This document shows positions 25,165 through 33,356 of a stretch of 64,000 bases of DNA, one piece after another. The notes beneath the pieces are model-generated. The model did no database searches. It worked only from the letters and a program-made list of their open reading frames with translations, and was not told where the DNA came from. The stretch is from JAHCHG01 sp041745765 (GTDB lineage: Bacteria; Acidobacteriota; Blastocatellia; Pyrinomonadales; Pyrinomonadaceae). The stretch spans positions 113,831 through 177,830 of the forward strand of contig JBGTIH010000094.1 in the NCBI GenBank assembly GCA_041745765.1, given 5' to 3'. A program made the translations under genes and the position numbers. The first letter of the stretch is position 1. The number at the start of each line of letters is the position of its first letter.

Positions 25165-25437
25165 TAAAACCATTATTGTTAATCTCAAAAACAGACGTAA
25201 ATTTGGCACACAGGTTGCTTTTTTTTTCGTGGAAGCCTTTTATTTCCTTGCTTGGAAGAAAAATCAGCAGATTTAGTTTTTGTGAAGTACCAAGTTTCAT
25301 AAATCAAACTTTTTTAATTTAATATTATTTTTTTGAGATCGTTTGAAAACTAGATTACTTATTTGAACTTTTAATGTCAAGTTTTTCGCTAATTTATTTG
25401 CTTTTTTTTGAACTTTAAAAATGTTTTCTCACAAATA

Positions 25438-25526
25438 ATCAATATAGCGAACGGTAGTGATCCTTTTTCAGTTAAATTCAAATTTGATTGAACTTATTCC
25501 TGCTCACTACCGTTCGCTATACTGAT
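25438..25526. repeat. Long palindromic repeat, copy 2 (23-bp arms)
   Basis: 25438-25460 pairs with 25504-25526 with one mismatch. The outer part (TATAGCGAA) and the inner AGTGA are the same as in copy 1 at 22257-22348 while the middle differs compensatorily on both arms, so pairing is conserved although sequence is not. Confidence 0.88.
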
Positions 25527-25536
25527 TTTATTTGAT

Positions 25537-26958
25537 TCAATTTTCCTCGACCAGTTCAATGGGAATGCGGTTTGAGAGTAGATTTCGGCTTAGAATCAAG
25601 CCGCCCCAGATGAGCAGCGCGATGAGCGAGATCGCCCATCCGATATTGGCGATCAGTTGTTCTTCAAAAATCAGACCGAACAGAATTACAGGGAAACCCA
25701 GAATCCCGATGCGGAGAGAGCTTTTGCGCGAATTTTCCAAAGTTTCCAGCGTATTTACGCGGCTGATTTCCAAATCCATATATTCATCGTCGCTGTTGAG
25801 ACGCGAGAAATATTCGTTTTCGGCTTGCGTCCAGCGGCGCAAAGCGGGAGATTCGGCGAGCCGGTATGCCGTGCCGAAATGATGTATGACGTGCGCGATT
25901 TTGCCTTCGCGCAGGGCAATTTCCGCCAAGCCTCTGACCGAACGAAAACTTTCTTCCGCCACATCAATCGCGCGGTGAAAAACCTTGTATGCGCGTTTCC
26001 ATTCGCCGTATTGGAAATAGCTTTCGCCGAGACGTTCGAGAAAATCGCTGTCATTTGCGCCGCGCTTTTCCGCCAGACGCAGCATCGCAAAGGCTTTTTT
26101 CTGCAATTTTGTGTCGCGCTCCGATCCGGCGAAAGAATGCAGACACCGCGCGAATTCGAATAAAAGCCAGGCATCCTTTGGATTCAGCACCAGCGCACGC
26201 CGAAAGGCTTCGAGAGCTTGAATCAGATAGCCGGAAAGCCTCAGTTCATTGGCGAGTTTCCGCAAATAAACGGCTTTTTCAATCGCATCTTCGGTGATTT
26301 CAAAATTTTCTCTTTTTTGTTTATCCGAAGTATGAAGATTTTGCAGTGAATTTTCGAGAAATTCCGCCGAAGGAATTTTGGCAAATTCCGCCTTCATCAG
26401 AGTTTCTTTGGGTTCGGCAAGATAATCGCGCAGTTCGATTGAACGATTATCAAGCAGAGTTTCGGGAAGAAGCGGAAAAAGATTGTGAATCATCCGCCGG
26501 TAATCTTCGCCGCCCGAAGCAAAAACAAACCGTAGTTTTTTGCCCTGCACCGACGTGCGATAGCGGTAAAAGACATTGCCGCCGCGCTTTAAGGCGCGTA
26601 GAGCTTGGGTTTCGACCTGTTCGATTTCGCCGATTCGGAGACGGTATTTCGTGCCGTTCGCCTGCGCCCAGATTTTCGGCAAATATCCGGTTCGCATCAG
26701 CCGTTTTCCGTCAAAAGCGATCCGGTCAGTCCAGGCTAAATACGGAAAAATCAACCAAAATATTACTAAAAGCGAAAGAGCGAAAAACTCCATTTCGAGA
26801 TAAAAAAGAAACGCCGCAAAAAACGAAATTAAAAATAAAACGGTTAAATAGCTGTTCGGCGAAACTCTGATATTGATATTTTTTTCGGACAAAGTTTTCG
26901 CCGCCGAATTTGCGCCGGTCGAAATATTCGCAGTTTTTGCTTGGGCGATTTGGCTCAC
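25537..26958 (-). CDS. TPR-containing membrane protein
   Basis: 473 residues. Two helices near residues 38-75 (LTVLFLISFFAAFLFYL and FFALSLLVIFWLIFPYL), a soluble domain of about 80 residues (RLRIGEIEQVETQALRAL, resembling a PH-like membrane domain), TPR helices from about 215 to 370 (ALEAFRRALVLNPKDAWLLFE, ESYFQYGEWKRAYKVFHRAI), and two more helices at the C-terminus. Likely an inner-membrane scaffold; partner unknown. The palindrome at 25438-25526 lies 11 bases past its stop. Confidence 0.75.
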   Translation of the reverse strand: MSQIAQAKTANISTGANSAAKTLSEKNINIRVSPNSYLTVLFLISFFAAFLFYLEMEFFALSLLVIFWLIFPYLAWTDRIAFDGKRLMRTGYLPKIWAQANGTKYRLRIGEIEQVETQALRALKRGGNVFYRYRTSVQGKKLRFVFASGGEDYRRMIHNLFPLLPETLLDNRSIELRDYLAEPKETLMKAEFAKIPSAEFLENSLQNLHTSDKQKRENFEITEDAIEKAVYLRKLANELRLSGYLIQALEAFRRALVLNPKDAWLLFEFARCLHSFAGSERDTKLQKKAFAMLRLAEKRGANDSDFLERLGESYFQYGEWKRAYKVFHRAIDVAEESFRSVRGLAEIALREGKIAHVIHHFGTAYRLAESPALRRWTQAENEYFSRLNSDDEYMDLEISRVNTLETLENSRKSSLRIGILGFPVILFGLIFEEQLIANIGWAISLIALLIWGGLILSRNLLSNRIPIELVEEN

Positions 26959-27308
26959 GTTTTTTCGATTTTTCTTCGGTAATTAAAATTTTCGGTCTAT
27001 TGCAACTAAAGACAGTTTGTCGAAACTGACTCGTTTTTTTAAAAAAAGCTTATTTATTACAAATAACTAATCGAGCAGAATTTTTCAAATTTTTTTTGAT
27101 AAATTAAAAAAGAATACGGATTTTATTGATTCTGTAAGATCAGCGGAACAAATTTTTTTCCGCCGTAAATCTCTTTAATCAATTCAACCAGTATTCTCTT
27201 TTTTTTACCTTTTACTTTTTAAGCAGATGAGCAAAAAGTTATGACAATTTGAAAATAAAAACTTTCTGCAATTCGTCTGTAACTCAAAGCTTTCTGTGAA
27301 CTGCTTAT
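26959..27308. other. Intergenic, AT-rich
   Basis: No gene, RNA or convincing hairpin seen. It should contain the promoter of the TPR membrane protein's neighbour region and the 3' end of the gene at 27309. Confidence 0.5.
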
Positions 27309-28175
27309 CTACATTCCCATCGGCAAACCGGCGGGCATAGTCGGTTCGGGTTCGACGATTTCCTTGGCTTTTTCGGGATTCAGTTGTTCGAGTTTTTCTT
27401 TTGCTTCGCGTGCCGTCAGCGACATCGGAATCGCAACCCCTTCTGCATCTTTGGCTTCGCTCGCCGCTTTGGCGATGTTGAAATAAATCTCGGCGGCTTC
27501 GTTTGTTTTATTTTGTTTTTCGTAAATTTGCGCGAGATTAAAATTTATCGTATCTTTTGCCGGAATCGGATTATCAATAGCGGCTAATTGCTGATAAAGT
27601 GCGGCGGCTTCATCGAGTTTTCCGTCGTGGGCTTGGGCTTGCGCCAGCGCGAATTTGGAAAGCATTCCGACTTCTCCGCTGTTATTTGATAAATCGGTAA
27701 GTTCTTGAATCGCCGCTCCGCGATCAATATCTAGACGGTTAACGGCAATAAAATATTTTGCCTTTTCGCCGACGCTTCCGCCAAAATTATCTACAATCGC
27801 CTGAAATTCATTGATCGAGGCTTCGGCGCGTTCTTTAGCGGTTTTAAATGTTTTTTGAGTCGAACCGGCGGGCGGCGGAGTTTCGCTGATTGCCGCTTGC
27901 GAAGTTTCAATCGCTCTGCCGAGCGCAGTTTGCGCGGCGTTATAGTTGCGGTTGTTCCAGATATAAAAAATTCCGCCGATAATCAGCAAAACCGCCAATG
28001 CGCCGAGAGCGTAGCCGATTGTCTTGCCTTTACCTTCTAATCTACTGCCGAAATCTTCGATCTTTTTTCCGACAGTTGATTGAAATTCGTCCTGAAAAGG
28101 TTTTTTTGACGTATTTTCTTCTTTTTTTACAGGTTCTTGAAATTGTGGTAATACTTTTCGTTTTTTTCTAGCCAT
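27309..28175 (-). CDS. Single-span TPR protein, YfgM-like
   Basis: 288 residues. Charged cytoplasmic N-terminus (MARKKRKVLPQ), one membrane helix at about 55-75 (GYALGALAVLLIIGGIFYIW), then a periplasmic helical part with TPR-like repeats (EKAKYFIAVNRLDIDRGAAI, FALAQAQAHDGKLDEAAALY, FNLAQIYEKQNKTNEAAEIY). This layout matches YfgM, a chaperone-linked partner of the SecYEG translocon. The Met/Pro-rich end (PTMPAGLPMGM) is common in acidobacterial members as far as I can judge. Function by family resemblance only. Confidence 0.75.
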   Translation of the reverse strand: MARKKRKVLPQFQEPVKKEENTSKKPFQDEFQSTVGKKIEDFGSRLEGKGKTIGYALGALAVLLIIGGIFYIWNNRNYNAAQTALGRAIETSQAAISETPPPAGSTQKTFKTAKERAEASINEFQAIVDNFGGSVGEKAKYFIAVNRLDIDRGAAIQELTDLSNNSGEVGMLSKFALAQAQAHDGKLDEAAALYQQLAAIDNPIPAKDTINFNLAQIYEKQNKTNEAAEIYFNIAKAASEAKDAEGVAIPMSLTAREAKEKLEQLNPEKAKEIVEPEPTMPAGLPMGM

Positions 28176-28417
28176 TTTTAATACTGCAATTCCTTAATTT
28201 GCTATTCGTTATATAATAGATACTATGCTTTTTTTGATTTTATACAAAGAAGCAAATTTATCGTAAAGCATCTTTGAAATCAAGTTTGATATTTGTTTTA
28301 GATTCAATTTTACAGCTTCAAAACGGTAAACCAAACGTTTTTCAATTATTTTTTATATTTCCGGGAACAATATTAAATAATCGGTGTCTAATAGAATAGT
28401 TCGCGGAAAATCGGCGG

Positions 28418-29122
28418 ATGAGCAATTTGAAACTTTCGATTTTAGGGAAAGAAAAAAGGCGGGAAATGTTCTTCAGTAAGTCAATCACAATTGACGAGAA
28501 GGAGTTAACAAATGTTGCATTGGCGGCAGGCATTTCTTCTGCAAGTTCAACAGCGATTGAAACAGAGTTCATTGAAAATCTAAAAGCGGGCGATGCAAAA
28601 GCCTTCGACACTTTGGTAAATCGTTATGCGAGTGATGTTTATGCACTTCTTTTGCGAATTACCGAAGACGCGAAAGAAGCGGAAGATTTAATGCAGGAAA
28701 CTTTTTTAAGCGCATTAAAAGCGATTGAAAAATTTCGCGGCGAAGCGGATTTGAAAACGTGGCTTTTTCGGATTGCGATCAATAACGCGAAAAACCGTTT
28801 TCGCTGGTGGAAACGCCGCAAACGCGAAAAGACGGTTTCGCTGGATGCTCCGGTCGGCGCGAGCGAAACGCCTCTGAGCGAGACGTTTTCGAGCAATTTT
28901 AACACGCCGGAAGAAAACGTTTTACAAAAGGAACGCGAAAAGGTTTTAATCGGCGCGTTAAATTCTCTCCCCGAAATCTTTCGTGAAGCCGTGATTTTAT
29001 GCGACATTGAAGGCTTGAGTTATGAAGAAATCGCCGCAACTCTCGAAATAAATCCCGGAACGGTAAAATCGAGAATCGCCCGCGGACGCGAAGAATTACG
29101 AAAAAAACTGAAAGGTTTTTAG
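28418..29122 (+). CDS. ECF-type RNA polymerase sigma factor
   Basis: 234 residues. Residues about 45-115 are region 2 (FDTLVNRYASDVYALLLRIT, EDLMQETFLSALKAIEKFRG, LKTWLFRIAINNAKNRFRWW); residues about 165-230 are region 4 with its HTH (LNSLPEIFREAVILCDIEGL, SYEEIAATLEINPGTVKSRI). The first 40 residues are an extra leader; a start at 28466 (GGCGGGAA upstream) would remove 16 of them. The anti-sigma factor follows downstream at 29574, the usual pairing, so it probably responds to an envelope signal. Confidence 0.9.
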   Translation: MSNLKLSILGKEKRREMFFSKSITIDEKELTNVALAAGISSASSTAIETEFIENLKAGDAKAFDTLVNRYASDVYALLLRITEDAKEAEDLMQETFLSALKAIEKFRGEADLKTWLFRIAINNAKNRFRWWKRRKREKTVSLDAPVGASETPLSETFSSNFNTPEENVLQKEREKVLIGALNSLPEIFREAVILCDIEGLSYEEIAATLEINPGTVKSRIARGREELRKKLKGF

Positions 29123-29132
29123 ATATTTGAAA

Positions 29133-29223
29133 ACGAGTTGACAAAGTTTTCTGGGTTTTGCGAGTTAGCCGAGTTTTATTTGACTTGGTCAACTCAGAAA
29201 ACTCAGCAAACTCGGTCAACTCT
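29133..29223. repeat. Degenerate AACTCRG/CYGAGTT repeats forming a long hairpin
   Basis: Copies of GAGTT-type units (29133-29177) face AACTC-type units (29189-29223) around TTTATTTGACTTGG. They can fold into an imperfect hairpin of over 30 bp just past the sigma-factor stop. Confidence 0.55.
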
Positions 29224-29491
29224 AAAAGAGTGAATGATTGACTCGCCCCGGTATCACTTTTAATTAACCAAAATCGGTGCCAACGAAAAACGGGTCAAAG
29301 GTGACGATGAAATTCGGAACGGAATTTTGAAACCAGGATTTTTATGTTTTGGAACTATTTGAAAAAATAGATCAGCAACAACTTTTCTGAAACTTAAAAA
29401 CACGCAATTTGAAAAACCGTTGTCGAACAAGCGTTGTTTTCTTAAAAAAAGGGAAACAGCCGGGGTCAGTGAGTCATTCACTCTAAAATTA
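29221..29491. repeat. MITE-like element with imperfect terminal inverted repeats
   Basis: 29221-29251 (AGAGTGAATGATTGACTC then CCCCGG) and 29460-29491 (CCGGGG then GAGTCATTCACTCT) are imperfect inverted repeats around about 210 bp without a gene. GTCAA occurs just outside both ends. It separates the sigma factor from its anti-sigma gene. Confidence 0.5.
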
Positions 29492-29498
29492 GTCAATC

Positions 29499-29559
29499 GT
29501 CCTTTGTTCTTCGTCAGTTGCTGCTTAAAACAAATTGCAACTGACGAAGAACAAAGGAC
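29499..29559 (+). promoter_or_regulatory. Perfect 23-bp hairpin next to the anti-sigma ribosome-binding site
   Basis: 29499-29521 is the exact reverse complement of 29537-29559 (arm core GTTCTTCGTCAGTTGC), loop 15 bases. The right arm ends in AAAGGAC, and the next AAAGGACG is the ribosome-binding site for the ATG at 29574. The right arm and the binding site share the AAAGGAC unit, so alternative pairing could hide the site. Confidence 0.65.
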
Positions 29560-29573
29560 AAAGGACGAAAAAA

Positions 29574-30392
29574 ATGAACTGCGAAAATTTACAATTTAAT
29601 CTCTCTATTTATCTGGATGATATTTTGACGGATGAAGAACGCGCTACGGTTGACAACCATCTGGCGCGATGCCCATTGTGCCGACAAAGATTATCGGATT
29701 TTCAGGCTTTGCAGAGAGATTTGCGAATGATGCCGCGCCCCGTTTTATCAAGTGAATTATTGAATTCTGTAAAAATGCGCGTTGCCGAAGAGATTTATTC
29801 GCAACCATTTAAAGAACCTTCATTCTCCGAAAAAATTCTGGCTTGGTCGCGCAGATTTTTAATGCCTTATACGGTTGGAACTGCCGCATCTTTAGTTTTT
29901 GGTTTTCTGCTTTTGTGGGCTTTGATGACGGCAAATACCGGAATTCGTCAAGCAAACGAGTCTGCGGTTTATGAAAAACCGCAAACTTCTTCGGTTTTAC
30001 TGGCGCAAGCCACACCGAATCTTTTCGATGCCGAACTAACGCCGATGGCATTTGCCAACGAGCGGCTTTCAATTTCAGCTGTATCGCCTTCGGTCAATCC
30101 GCAAGGCGCCTTGATCGCGCTGACCAAATCCTTTGTGCGCGGCGAGATGCGCGATGAAGAAGTCGTCATTGTCGCCGATGTTTTCGGCAACGGTTTAGCG
30201 CAAATTGCCGAAGTTGTCGAACCGTCAAAAGATCGCCGCGCCGTGATCGAACTCGAAAAAGCCTTGCGGACAAATCCCGATCTCGAACCGCCGTTCGTTC
30301 CGGCAAATATGGATCACCGCTCCGACTCCGTGCGAATCGTGCTGAAATTTCAAACCGTCAATGTTGATACAAACAAAAACTCACCGAATTAA
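29574..30392 (+). CDS. Anti-sigma factor with zinc-finger (zf-HC2) domain
   Basis: 272 residues. Start at 29574 chosen for AAAGGACG upstream and because it opens directly with the conserved domain MNCENLQFNLSIYLDDILTD. The zinc-binding HxxxCxxC is HLARCPLC near residues 31-38, as in ZAS-type anti-sigma factors that hold ECF sigma factors in the cytoplasm. A membrane helix lies at about 105-125 (VGTAASLVFGFLLLWALMTA), and a periplasmic domain of about 145 residues follows. Together with the sigma factor at 28418 it forms a signal module; the sensed signal is unknown. Confidence 0.85.
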   Translation: MNCENLQFNLSIYLDDILTDEERATVDNHLARCPLCRQRLSDFQALQRDLRMMPRPVLSSELLNSVKMRVAEEIYSQPFKEPSFSEKILAWSRRFLMPYTVGTAASLVFGFLLLWALMTANTGIRQANESAVYEKPQTSSVLLAQATPNLFDAELTPMAFANERLSISAVSPSVNPQGALIALTKSFVRGEMRDEEVVIVADVFGNGLAQIAEVVEPSKDRRAVIELEKALRTNPDLEPPFVPANMDHRSDSVRIVLKFQTVNVDTNKNSPN

Positions 30393-30520
30393 TTTTCTCC
30401 TTGGGACACTTCAAATATCCTCACCTCACTTCAAAATAATTCTTGCGAACTTGCCACGAAACGCCCAAACTTGTTAGCCTTATTATGTGCTTAATTTCAC
30501 AAGATGAGGTAGAACAAGGA

Positions 30521-31732
30521 ATGCGGGAACAAAATACTTTTCAAGATACGATTCAAGATTACATAAAAAGTTTCGAGACAACTGCCGCTGATTGGTTTGA
30601 AACCGCTGCTGATACTTTTGTCGGGAAAGCCGACACTTTGCGCGATGGAACGGAACTCGATCCGGTCGCGCTTCCGCGCGATCTATACGCGCATAAAAAC
30701 GCGCAGACCGAATGGTGGTATTATACCGGACACGCCGAAACTGTTTCGGGCAAGAAATTCGGTTTTGAACTTGTTTTTTTCAAACGCCGAACCGATCTGG
30801 ACAAATTTTCGCTCGTTCCGCTCAGGCTTTTGGGCAATCCGATCTATTTCGCGCATTTTGCTCTGACCGATGTTGAGGGCAAAAAGTTCCGCTACACGCA
30901 TCGCAAAAGCTCGAACGGAATGTTTGATTTTCCGGCTTCGGCGAGCGAAAGTCATTTTCATCTTCGTTTGGGCGATTGGTCTCTGCGCGAATCACATGGA
31001 ACTCATATTTTGCGGGCAACGGTCGGAAACGATGTCGTTTTTGAAGCAAATCTGAAACCGACGAAAAAACCGATCTTGAACGGCAAAGGCAAAGACGGTG
31101 TTTCATTTAAAGACGAAGGCGAAGCATCGCGCTATTTTTCATACACGCGGATGGAAATGGAAGGCGATCTGATTTTGGACGGCAAAACCGAGCATTTCAA
31201 CGGTTCAGCGTGGATGGACAGAGAATTCGGCACGTGGACACCGACCGAAAAGCAAAAAGGCTGGGATTGGTTTTCGATTCAACTTGACGACGAAACCGAA
31301 TTGATGTGTTACCAACTGCGCGACAGTTCTGGCAAAGTTTCGGATTTTTCGAGCGGAAATTTCGTCAAAAAAGACGGCGAATTTACGCCGATTTCGCACG
31401 AAGATTTTTCCATCGAGCCGACCGGATTCTGGAAAAGTCCGCACACGAAAGCGACTTATCCGAGCGGTTGGAAAATCAAAGTTCCGAAATTTGAGATTGA
31501 GTTGACGGTTGATCCGGTCATCGAAGATCAGGAATTAGACACACGCGGCACGACGATGATCGTTTATTGGGAAGGCGCGTGTTCGGTTCAGGGAAAATCA
31601 GGCGAAAAAGATGTAACGGGTCGCGCGTATGTCGAACTCGTCGGTTATGATCGCTCACACGATCAACCGAATCTGGCATATTTTCTGATGGGAAACAGCT
31701 TTGAATTTCCGTCGAAATCATTTTTTGATTAA
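30521..31732 (+). CDS. AttH/CrtC-like lipocalin-domain protein
   Basis: About 403 residues. The motif EWWYYTGH near residue 65, FGFELVFFKRRTD, and later GSAWMDREFGTW and GWDWFSIQL are the hallmarks of the AttH/carotenoid 1,2-hydratase (CrtC) family of tandem lipocalin-like barrels. CrtC members hydrate carotenoid ends; AttH-like ones are tied to ABC transporters. No such transporter or carotenoid genes are adjacent, so substrate is open. Start is uncertain: ATGs at 30485 and 30521 both lack a well-spaced site; GAGG lies about 11 bases before 30521. No clear signal peptide. Confidence 0.82.
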   Translation: MREQNTFQDTIQDYIKSFETTAADWFETAADTFVGKADTLRDGTELDPVALPRDLYAHKNAQTEWWYYTGHAETVSGKKFGFELVFFKRRTDLDKFSLVPLRLLGNPIYFAHFALTDVEGKKFRYTHRKSSNGMFDFPASASESHFHLRLGDWSLRESHGTHILRATVGNDVVFEANLKPTKKPILNGKGKDGVSFKDEGEASRYFSYTRMEMEGDLILDGKTEHFNGSAWMDREFGTWTPTEKQKGWDWFSIQLDDETELMCYQLRDSSGKVSDFSSGNFVKKDGEFTPISHEDFSIEPTGFWKSPHTKATYPSGWKIKVPKFEIELTVDPVIEDQELDTRGTTMIVYWEGACSVQGKSGEKDVTGRAYVELVGYDRSHDQPNLAYFLMGNSFEFPSKSFFD

Positions 31733-31767
31733 TAGATACGCATAAAATTATATGTAACGTGTAAAAC

Positions 31768-31805
31768 AAAAAAGTAGTTCAGAAGTTTCTGAACTACTTT
31801 TTTTA
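31768..31805 (+). terminator. Rho-independent terminator
   Basis: AGTAGTTCAGAA pairs with TTCTGAACTACT around a GT loop and runs into seven T. It ends the sigma/anti-sigma/AttH side; A-runs on the other arm make it usable on the minus strand too. Confidence 0.9.
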
Positions 31806-31944
31806 CTGTCAAATATTAAACTTTCAAATAAGTAAGAAAAAAAATTTTAGATATTTCGAAAAATCTAAAGACTTTTGTAAGTTCCAGACACTATATTTTT
31901 CAGGAATTTTCCGACATTATTCGTTATCCATATTCCATTTGTGT

Positions 31945-33342
31945 TTATTTTTTCGGCATTTCGGCTTTCAGTCTTTCAGCCAAACCTTTATCAAGTTCGA
32001 GTAAAGCCTGATATTGCACCTCGGCAGCAACATAATCTTTCTTTTGAATATAAGCATAACCAAGATTGAATCTTGCTTTTTTAAATTTCGGGCTGAACTC
32101 CAAACTCTTTTTATAAGCTTCGATAGATTTATCTATCATTTCATTTGAAAAATAAGCATTCCCCAAAAGATAATAGCCATCGGCAAAATCCGGGTATCTT
32201 TGAGTATATTCAATTAGTCCGGTAACGGCTTTTTTATAATGCGTTTCAGCCAAATTGCTTTTGCCGGATAATTCGTAGGCGCGTCCGAGATAGAAATTGG
32301 TTTCGCCGTCTTCGGGATTTAATTTCAGCGCGTTGTTGCAGGCTTCGATGGCTTTGGCATATTCTCTAATATCATTATAGCCGCGGCAAAGATACGTATA
32401 AGCCTGAAAATTATTGGGCAAAAGGTTAATGGCGATCTGCGCCGCGCCGATTGAGTCGTTAAATTTGTCGGCAAGACTGTAATACCAGCTTATATCCGTG
32501 TATAAATTTCCGTCGCGCGGAAACTCTTCGAGAGCTTTTTTGGTAATTTGCACCGCATCGTTAAAACGATTCAAATTGCGATAGGTATCCGCCAGACTGC
32601 GATAAGATTCGTAATTATTTCTATTAACATTCACCGATCTCTCAAAAGCATCAGCGGCTTCTACATAATTTCGCTCTCTTTGATATGCTTTCCCGATTAG
32701 AAAATAGGCATCGGACATAAATTGCGTACCGTTTTTAACCGCATTTTGAGCCGCCGCTTTTTGCTCGGCGGTTTCGCCTAAACTATAATGAGAATAAGCG
32801 ATACTGTAATATGTATTGCCGTTATTTGGAATCTTTTCAACTATATCTTTATAAATGTTCAAAGCATCTCGATAGGATTGCTTGGCATAATAAACATCGC
32901 CCAAACCGGCTTTAAATGAAATATTTGTCGGTTCTACAACTAACGCTTTATTCAAATCATCTAAAGCTTGGTCATAATTTTTTTGCGAATAATTCAAAAA
33001 CCAACGAATCCGGTATAAATCAATCAAAGGTGTAAAACCCTGACTCTGGGCTTTGTTCAATTCCTCCAGCGCAATGTCGTTTTGCTTTAAGTAATAATGA
33101 GCATTTCCTTTCCAAAAACGGGCATAAGCATAATTATCAACTAAGGCAAGAGCTTCGGAATATTTTCTTATCGCACCTTCATAATCTCTCCGGTTAAAAC
33201 TTCGGTCGCCTTCGCTGACCAATTTTTTAGCGCGGTTCATATCTCTTTTGTTTTGCGCCGAAACATCTGAAGATAAAAAAGAAAAAGTAAAAATCAACAA
33301 ACAAAATGTAATAAATTTAATTAACACGGTTCTCATAATCAT
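31945..33342 (-). CDS. Secreted TPR-repeat protein
   Basis: About 465 residues. Signal peptide ending VSAQ near residue 30, then around ten TPR units (YEGAIRKYSEALALVDNYAY, LDDLNKALVVEPTNISFKAG, AIEACNNALKLNPEDGETNF, SIEAYKKSLEFSPKFKKARF). TPR superhelices bind peptides or proteins; this one should lie in the periplasm. AGGAG sits about 5 bases before the ATG at 33342. The kinase gene ends 15 bases upstream, so the two are one operon, and the TPR protein could scaffold or be linked to kinase signalling. Confidence 0.82.
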   Translation of the reverse strand: MIMRTVLIKFITFCLLIFTFSFLSSDVSAQNKRDMNRAKKLVSEGDRSFNRRDYEGAIRKYSEALALVDNYAYARFWKGNAHYYLKQNDIALEELNKAQSQGFTPLIDLYRIRWFLNYSQKNYDQALDDLNKALVVEPTNISFKAGLGDVYYAKQSYRDALNIYKDIVEKIPNNGNTYYSIAYSHYSLGETAEQKAAAQNAVKNGTQFMSDAYFLIGKAYQRERNYVEAADAFERSVNVNRNNYESYRSLADTYRNLNRFNDAVQITKKALEEFPRDGNLYTDISWYYSLADKFNDSIGAAQIAINLLPNNFQAYTYLCRGYNDIREYAKAIEACNNALKLNPEDGETNFYLGRAYELSGKSNLAETHYKKAVTGLIEYTQRYPDFADGYYLLGNAYFSNEMIDKSIEAYKKSLEFSPKFKKARFNLGYAYIQKKDYVAAEVQYQALLELDKGLAERLKAEMPKK

Positions 33343-33356
33343 TATCACTCCTAAAG

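Noticed and set aside
29260..29496. 78-residue minus-strand reading frame between sigma factor and anti-sigma gene
   Set aside because: It coincides with the MITE-like repeat, has no ribosome-binding site and no domain-like pattern.
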